In this document: positions 5,391 to 9,376 of the stretch, one piece after another | Numbering within the stretch: position 1 is the first letter of the stretch | Layout: each line of letters begins with the position of its first letter | DNA from: Leptospira sp. | GTDB lineage: Bacteria; Spirochaetota; Leptospiria; Leptospirales; Leptospiraceae | Assembly: GCA_021413405.1 (NCBI GenBank) | Contig: JAIOQL010000187.1 | Location: forward strand, 1 to 9,376 | Direction of reading: 5' to 3' | Length of the DNA: 9,376 nt | Notes under the pieces: generated by a model | The model's database searches: none | Seen by the model: only the letters and a program-made list of their open reading frames with translations | What the model was told of the DNA's origin: nothing | Made by a program: the position numbers and the translations under genes

Positions 5391-6247
5391 AGTGAGTTGA
5401 TGACCGCCGCTTTAGTTGTTCCATCCAGATTATTGAATTTATCAACAAAAGTTTTATTTCCGGCCGATTGACCAAAATAGGCTTTATCCGAAATTCTTCC
5501 AAGTGTAGTCTGCCTCTTGTAAAGATTTATCGTAAACGGGATAGGTATCGTGTTGTATTCGCGAAAACCCTCATAAAACCGGCGAGCTTCTTTCCCGAGA
5601 ATATTTGCATCCGAGACAGTTTCGCCTAACGCATTATAAACGATATCATTGTTTATTAACTGGGGGAGTGTCCCGTTCCCGGTGTTTATTTTATCCGTTA
5701 TTTCCCGAGTATTCGAAATGAAAACCCTGAGATCTGCACGGTTTTCAAGAAGAAGGTGATTTGCTGCGACAAAAAAATCGTCATAGTAAGCAGCGGAAGG
5801 AGCGAAATCAGGAATGTGATTTTCATCTTTATAATTTGGATTAAAAAAAGTGCTGTCATCGGTCCTGGATGATCCCGGGTCAATGTCAATGGATCTTCCG
5901 GAGAAAGGCGTTTCAGCTTTAAATTTCACCTCATAATTATCCCAAAGAGTAATCTGTTCTGATAAGCCGATAGTCAGCTCAATTGCCTTTGATCTTCCGT
6001 CTGTCAAAAATCTTTTGTCTGGAACAAATTCAGAAGGAATTATATTCAGTTCTTTTACGATTCCTTTCGGAAGGCCGTTGATCGAGATCATGGTTCCTTC
6101 GCGGATTCCATCAATTTGTGGATAATATAGTTTCAGCCGGTATGGGAATTTCTTTTCGGTATCAGTCTGGAGAATCACTGTAAAATAAAAACTGGCTGCC
6201 AGAATTCCAAAAAACAGTGCGCCGACTGGAATTATTTTGTTCATCAT
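5384..6247 (-). CDS. MCE/MlaD-family protein, membrane-anchored lipid-transport substrate-binding component
   Basis: This 287-residue protein has one N-terminal membrane segment (about residues 5-26, IIPVGALFFGILAASFYFTV) and then an MCE domain (about 35-120) including FPYRLKLYYPQIDGIREGT, an ING-LPKGIVKEL strand pair and GRSIDI. A helical region follows with the familiar INTGNGTLPQLINND-x-VYNALGETV (about 187-211). MCE proteins are anchored in the inner membrane, project into the periplasm and form rings or tubes that carry lipids between membranes with a permease (MlaE/YrbE) and an ATPase (MlaF). Neither partner is in the window, at least not next to this gene. The start is one of two adjacent ATGs (6247 or 6244); no clear ribosome site is seen. 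The domain call is strong; the lipid and direction of transport are unknown. Confidence 0.85.
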   Translation of the reverse strand: MMNKIIPVGALFFGILAASFYFTVILQTDTEKKFPYRLKLYYPQIDGIREGTMISINGLPKGIVKELNIIPSEFVPDKRFLTDGRSKAIELTIGLSEQITLWDNYEVKFKAETPFSGRSIDIDPGSSRTDDSTFFNPNYKDENHIPDFAPSAAYYDDFFVAANHLLLENRADLRVFISNTREITDKINTGNGTLPQLINNDIVYNALGETVSDANILGKEARRFYEGFREYNTIPIPFTINLYKRQTTLGRISDKAYFGQSAGNKTFVDKFNNLDGTTKAAVINSLK

Positions 6248-6259
6248 TTAAATTTTCGC

Positions 6260-6265
6260 TATAAT
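6260..6265 (+). promoter_or_regulatory. TATAAT -10 box, possible long-leader promoter for the acyl-CoA dehydrogenase operon
   Basis: A perfect TATAAT lies 17 bases after TTGTTC (6237-6242), which overlaps the MCE start region. Transcription rightwards would give a leader of about 335 nt containing the CACAGAG repeat. The -35 is poor and TATAAT can arise by chance in AT-rich DNA. Confidence 0.25.
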
Positions 6266-6273
6266 GGGGGTGG

Positions 6274-6298
6274 GAATCAAGAAATAAAAGTTTGATTC
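6274..6298. repeat. Inverted repeat GAATCAA/TTGATTC upstream of the MCE gene
   Basis: GAATCAA (6274-6280) and TTGATTC (6292-6298) are exact 7-bp complements 11 bases apart, 27-51 bp upstream of the MCE start. The position suits an operator. Confidence 0.3.
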
Positions 6299-6341
6299 TG
6301 AATATTTAGGGGATACTCTCGCAATTAAAGAGTAATTTTTT

Positions 6342-6454
6342 GCCACAGAGATAGGAAGACTCAGAGATTTCCGGTTTGTAGTTTTTGCTACAAAATGTCT
6401 GGATCGAAAAATAAAATGAGAAAAAAATTCTCCGTCCCTTTGTACCTCCGCGGC
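6342..6454. repeat. CACAGAG-type intergenic inverted-repeat element
   Basis: The 26-base arms are 6342-6367 (starting GCCACAGAG) and 6429-6454 (ending CTCCGCGGC). Aligned by hand they match at 17 of 26 positions, and six of the nine mismatches are A/G changes, which RNA can still pair as G-U. Inside lies a perfect 7-bp hairpin, TTTGTAG (6375-6381)/CTACAAA (6388-6394). From memory, sequences beginning GCCACAGAG and ending like CTCTGTGGC occur as dispersed intergenic repeats in many environmental bacterial genomes. This looks like a diverged copy, non-coding. The 361-bp gap between the MCE and dehydrogenase genes otherwise holds only the promoter-like sites. Confidence 0.4.
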
Positions 6455-6550
6455 TAATTATCGGGGGAAGAAAGTTACCATATGCGAATAATTATGAAAA
6501 TTCACAGCATGACATAATCCGTATCGGATCTGATCAAATTGTCCTATTTC

Positions 6551-6578
6551 TTGACAGGGAGATTTCCTCAAATAGTGT
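6551..6578 (+). promoter_or_regulatory. Candidate promoter for the acyl-CoA dehydrogenase operon
   Basis: A consensus TTGACA (6551-6556) is followed after 16 bases by TAGTGT (6573-6578), four of six matches to a -10. The start would be near 6585, giving a leader of about 25 nt before the ATG at 6609. Confidence 0.4.
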
Positions 6579-6608
6579 CTACATATTGATCGAAGCAAAG
6601 GGTGCACT

Positions 6609-7775
6609 ATGATAGATTTTTCTCTTACAGACGAACAGAAAGCTCTCCGGGACATGGCCAGGGATTTCGCTAAAAATGAAATGATCCCGAAAGCCGAACA
6701 CCACGACCAGACTGGTGAATATCCTATGGATATTCTGAAAAAGGCATGGTCCGTGGGATTAATGAACCTCCATATTCCCGCAAGATTTGGCGGTCCCGAG
6801 ATGGCGGATCTTGATGAAATTGTAATCGTCGAAGAAATCAACGCAGCATGTTCCGGCATGGCGACAGCAATTCTTGCCAACAATCTTGCACTCGCCCCGG
6901 TGCTCGTCGGGTCAAGTGATGAACTGTTGAAGAAATGGATCGAGCCGATGACAACAGAATTCAAACTTGCCGCGTATGCGGTAACAGAACCGGGTGCCGG
7001 TTCCGATGTAGCTTCTATCAGGACGACAGCGAAAAGAGTTGGTGATGAATACATAATAAACGGATCCAAGATGTGGATAACGAACGCTGGTGTATCCGAC
7101 TGGATGTTCGTTCTTACAAAAACAGATCCCACTGCCGGACATAAAGGTATGACGGGGTTTATCCTCGATTCAAAAAGCGCCGGAGTCATTATCGGGAAAA
7201 AAGAAAAGAACATGGGACAAAGGTGTTCTGACACCAGGGGTGTCACTTTCGAAGAAGTAAAGGTTCACAAGAGCCAGAGAGTCGGAAAAGAAGGAGATGG
7301 GTTCAAGATTGCGATGGCTGCATTTGATCACACGAGACCTGCGGTTGCGATAGGCGCCGTTGGTGTTGCGCGGACCGCAATGGAACATGCGATACGTTAT
7401 GCGAACACCCGCAATGCATTCGGAAAACCGATTTCGGCAAACCAGGGAGTGAGCTTCATGCTGGCGGAAATGGCAAGAGACATTGAGGCCGGGCGGCTCC
7501 TTTGCTGGCAGGCCGCCTGGATGATGGATCACGGATACAAAAATACTTACCAGGCATCAATCGCAAAAGCGTTCTGTGCTGATATGTGTGTCAGGATCTG
7601 CACAGATGCAGTTCAGGTTTTCGGTGGATATGGCTACAATGCGGAATACCCGGTCGAAAAACTCATGAGAGATTCAAAAATTTTCCAGATCTATGAAGGA
7701 ACATCGCAAATACAAAGAGTTATTATCTCCAAATTTCTGAACGATGGAAAGGGAATCGAGGGGCCCAATCTCTGA
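6609..7775 (+). CDS. Acyl-CoA dehydrogenase, medium/short-chain type
   Basis: This complete 388-residue flavoenzyme catalyses the first step of fatty-acid beta-oxidation or a related acyl-CoA oxidation: FAD-dependent 2,3-dehydrogenation, with electrons passed to ETF. The domain order is the usual one: an N-terminal helical domain starting [15 protein letters not shown], a beta-barrel middle with the signature [15 protein letters not shown] (about 123-137) and WITNAG, then the C-terminal helical domain with RNAFGKPI and [24 protein letters not shown]. The catalytic base is Glu363 in [10 protein letters not shown], the position used in medium- and short-chain enzymes rather than the isovaleryl/long-chain position. 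The length matches the family. The ATG at 6609 has AAAGGG upstream, and a TTGACA promoter is nearby. The stop overlaps the start of the ABC exporter gene. Substrate length cannot be fixed from sequence. Confidence 0.93.
   Translation: MIDFSLTDEQKALRDMARDFAKNEMIPKAEHHDQTGEYPMDILKKAWSVGLMNLHIPARFGGPEMADLDEIVIVEEINAACSGMATAILANNLALAPVLVGSSDELLKKWIEPMTTEFKLAAYAVTEPGAGSDVASIRTTAKRVGDEYIINGSKMWITNAGVSDWMFVLTKTDPTAGHKGMTGFILDSKSAGVIIGKKEKNMGQRCSDTRGVTFEEVKVHKSQRVGKEGDGFKIAMAAFDHTRPAVAIGAVGVARTAMEHAIRYANTRNAFGKPISANQGVSFMLAEMARDIEAGRLLCWQAAWMMDHGYKNTYQASIAKAFCADMCVRICTDAVQVFGGYGYNAEYPVEKLMRDSKIFQIYEGTSQIQRVIISKFLNDGKGIEGPNL
7758..7774 (+). promoter_or_regulatory. Ribosome site GAGGGG and CTG start coupled to the upstream stop (CTGA)
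   Basis: GAGGGG (7758-7763) lies 8 bases before CTG at 7772-7774. That CTG shares its TG with the TGA stop of the dehydrogenase (7773-7775). No ATG, GTG or TTG occurs in this frame between the preceding in-frame stop (7739-7741) and an ATG inside the first membrane segment. Confidence 0.5.
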
Positions 7776-9376
7776 GAACATTCAACCGTCTCCTTTCCTA
7801 TTCATTCCGGTATAAGAAGAGATTTTTTGTAGGGGTCTTTTTTGCATTTCTGACGGCAATGCTGAATGCAATATCCCTGACTGCACTGATCCCGCTGTTT
7901 GATTCCCTCGGGGCAGAAAAGAAAACGCGTCTCAAGCTTGAACTGACTCTCCCGGAAAAAAATATCCTGATGAAAGAGAAAATCTTCGGGTCCGATTCAC
8001 TGGATGGACTTGAACGGACGAAAAAAATAATAATCATTGTTAAACAGGAAATAAATAAACGGGCAGAGAATATGGAACCCAGAGAGGTTGTATGGATGAT
8101 CTGTAAGGCCATCCTTCCCCTCTATGTCCTCAAATTAATTACTTTCCTGCTTTCCGTCTTTTGTATAGCGACAACCGGCTACAAAGCAGTGAGAGACATG
8201 AGACAGGAACTTTTTGACAAAGCCCAGCAGCTTCCTCTAACTTATTTTTATAAAGAAAAAACGGGACTCTTGATGAGCAGGATCATCAATGATGCGGAAA
8301 TTATCGGGGCAGTCATATCGAGTAATCTTCGGGATGCAACCATTAACTTTTTTTATGTTATCACCCATCTTTTCATACTGATGTATCTTAACACAGAACT
8401 TCTGATCACAGCCGCAGTTACAGTACCCGTGATCGTTCTTCCGGTGACTTTATTCACCAGAAAAATAACAAAATCAACTGTGAAATTCCAGGAAAGAATG
8501 GCGGATCTGAACGCTAATATCCAGGAAATGATCTCGGGGATCAAAGTGATCCGTACATACTCAATGGAAAAATATGAACTTTCGAGATTCTCCGAAATTA
8601 ACCAGAAAGTTTACAGGAGAAATTTCAAAGGCCAGTTCTATTTACAGATCGCACCAAGCCTTGTAGAGTTATCATCCTCTCTCGTTGTTCTTGGTTTCTT
8701 TGCGTTCGGAGCAAAATTGATCTTCAGCGGAAGATTCACCCAGGGTGAATTCATGGCATTTCTGCTCACCCTCCTTTTTTTGCTGAGACCACTCACCCAG
8801 CTTTCCCAAATGGTAGGAAAAATTACACAAGCGGTAGTATCAGGGAAGCGGATCTTTGAGATCATTGACCTGAAAGGCGGGGAATCTGAAGAAACAGGGA
8901 AAACAGAAATTGGTAAGCTTTCAGATTCCATTGAATTCAAAAACATAAGTTTTTATTACCCGGGAACAACAACAGAAGTAATCAAAAACATAAATCTGAA
9001 AGTAAAAGTTGGTGAGACAGTCGCTCTTGTTGGAACAAGCGGAAGCGGGAAATCAACAATGATGGATCTTATCCCGAGATTTTTCAATCCTTCTGAAGGA
9101 TCAATCGAGTTTGATCACATCAACCTGAAGGACATCAGCCTGTCGGATCTCAGAAAAAAAATCGGGATTGTTACCCAGTTAAGCGATTCCTCCATTGTTG
9201 TACTTACGGATGACAATAAAAGAATTGAGGTCGATAAACATGAATGGGAAAATATCCGGTATAAAGTAGATGAGAAAACAAATGAAATAAACGAAGAAAT
9301 CCTGGGTACTTTTATTCAATATCCACTGCGCCTGGCATGGGCTATTACCATTCATAAAAGCCAAGGACTTACTTTT
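7772..9376 (+). CDS. ABC exporter (MsbA-like), NBD truncated and joined in frame to a helicase C-terminal segment
   Basis: The first 469 residues form an MsbA/MDR-type half-transporter. TM1 includes [19 protein letters not shown] (about 19-37). A charged stretch follows (about 48-108), then TM2 ([20 protein letters not shown]) and the coupling-helix region [22 protein letters not shown]. The nucleotide-binding domain starts near 385 ([13 protein letters not shown]), with Walker [10 protein letters not shown] (421-429) and the Q-loop IGIVTQ (464-469). The expected E and the rest of the domain are missing: no LSGGQ signature, Walker B or H-loop. Residues 470-535 are instead helicase-like and run off the window edge without a stop. 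No earlier standard start exists; CTG at 7772 has a good ribosome site and gives the expected N-terminus, (M)[16 protein letters not shown]. It is coupled to the dehydrogenase gene. As it stands it could not hydrolyse ATP normally. An intact exporter would move lipid or drug-like molecules across the inner membrane. Confidence 0.8.
   Translation, partial: MRTFNRLLSYSFRYKKRFFVGVFFAFLTAMLNAISLTALIPLFDSLGAEKKTRLKLELTLPEKNILMKEKIFGSDSLDGLERTKKIIIIVKQEINKRAENMEPREVVWMICKAILPLYVLKLITFLLSVFCIATTGYKAVRDMRQELFDKAQQLPLTYFYKEKTGLLMSRIINDAEIIGAVISSNLRDATINFFYVITHLFILMYLNTELLITAAVTVPVIVLPVTLFTRKITKSTVKFQERMADLNANIQEMISGIKVIRTYSMEKYELSRFSEINQKVYRRNFKGQFYLQIAPSLVELSSSLVVLGFFAFGAKLIFSGRFTQGEFMAFLLTLLFLLRPLTQLSQMVGKITQAVVSGKRIFEIIDLKGGESEETGKTEIGKLSDSIEFKNISFYYPGTTTEVIKNINLKVKVGETVALVGTSGSGKSTMMDLIPRFFNPSEGSIEFDHINLKDISLSDLRKKIGIVTQLSDSSIVVLTDDNKRIEVDKHEWENIRYKVDEKTNEINEEILGTFIQYPLRLAWAITIHKSQGLTF
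9179..9376 (+). other. PIF1/UvrD_C_2-type helicase C-terminal segment fused to the ABC exporter
   Basis: This 66-codon segment reads [51 protein letters not shown] and HKSQGLTF at the window edge. The order (variable beta-strand insert, W-x-N-I-x-Y, [24 protein letters not shown]) is that of the C-terminal motor domain of PIF1-like/UvrD_C_2 AAA helicases, where HKSQG is a conserved helicase motif. The N-terminal Walker A half of the helicase is absent. By hand count GC is 71/196 (36%) here against 77/180 (43%) in the 180 bases before. The family is firm; that it belongs to this gene is doubtful. Confidence 0.8.

Noticed and set aside
5157..5471. 104-codon plus-strand frame running across the convergent stops
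   Set aside because: It overlaps both the exported-protein and MCE genes in other frames and has no ribosome site. A frameshift restoring it as the true C-terminus of the exported protein was considered but nothing supports it.
6458..7246. 262-codon open frame on the minus strand
   Set aside because: It lies almost wholly antisense to the acyl-CoA dehydrogenase, whose family motifs are unmistakable; the antisense protein is Ser/Pro/Ile-rich without any recognisable domain.
1..9376. CRISPR arrays, tRNA or rRNA genes, insertion sequences
   Set aside because: No regularly spaced direct repeats, no tRNA cloverleaf or rRNA-like stretch, and no transposase or integrase motifs were seen on either strand.

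Overview
The window comes from a moderately AT-rich bacterial genome with a double-membrane envelope, since it carries an MCE-domain protein and a Sec-exported protein. The NADP isocitrate dehydrogenase of the eukaryote-like type, an MCVD-like acyl-CoA dehydrogenase and an MsbA-like exporter would fit a Leptospira-type spirochaete or a relative. That placement rests on remembered family resemblance and is only an inference.

Layout. (1) Positions 1-185, minus: 5' end of icd, cut by the window edge. (2) Positions 326-763, plus: an unrecognised protein with a GTG start behind a perfect AGGAGG. (3) Positions 896-1713, minus: a probable decayed gene whose coding signal moves through several frames. 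(4) Positions 1740-3141, minus: a DsrE-family protein followed by a PPOX-like split-barrel flavin-binding protein. They are divergent from a CGNR zinc-finger regulator (3518-4126, plus). The 376-bp region between is dense in inverted and direct repeats and looks like a control region. (5) Positions 4316-5380, plus: an exported protein, possibly lipocalin-like. It converges on an MCE/MlaD-like protein (5384-6247, minus), and the two stop codons lie in the two arms of one palindrome. (6) Positions 6248-6608: a long intergenic stretch with a CACAGAG-type imperfect inverted repeat and possible promoters. (7) Positions 6609-9376, plus: an acyl-CoA dehydrogenase and then an ABC exporter that overlaps it through CTGA, apparently using a CTG start.

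The strongest anomaly is at the right end. The exporter reads normally through Walker A and the Q-loop (IGIVTQ). Within that motif it then passes, in frame, into the C-terminal part of a PIF1/UvrD_C_2-type helicase ending in [12 protein letters not shown]. The ABC signature, Walker B and H-loop are absent. Helicases of this type have a very similar GxVTQL stretch just before this segment, so the join lies at a short shared sequence. That suggests an assembly or amplification chimera, or a microhomology recombination, more than a working fusion.

The best candidate for a little-described functional unit is the CGNR regulator with the DsrE and PPOX-like pair. A near-identical 15-bp sequence precedes both minus-strand genes, and alternating TAACC/GGTTA half-sites at 23-24 bp steps lie upstream of the DsrE gene. 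The link is inferred from arrangement only.
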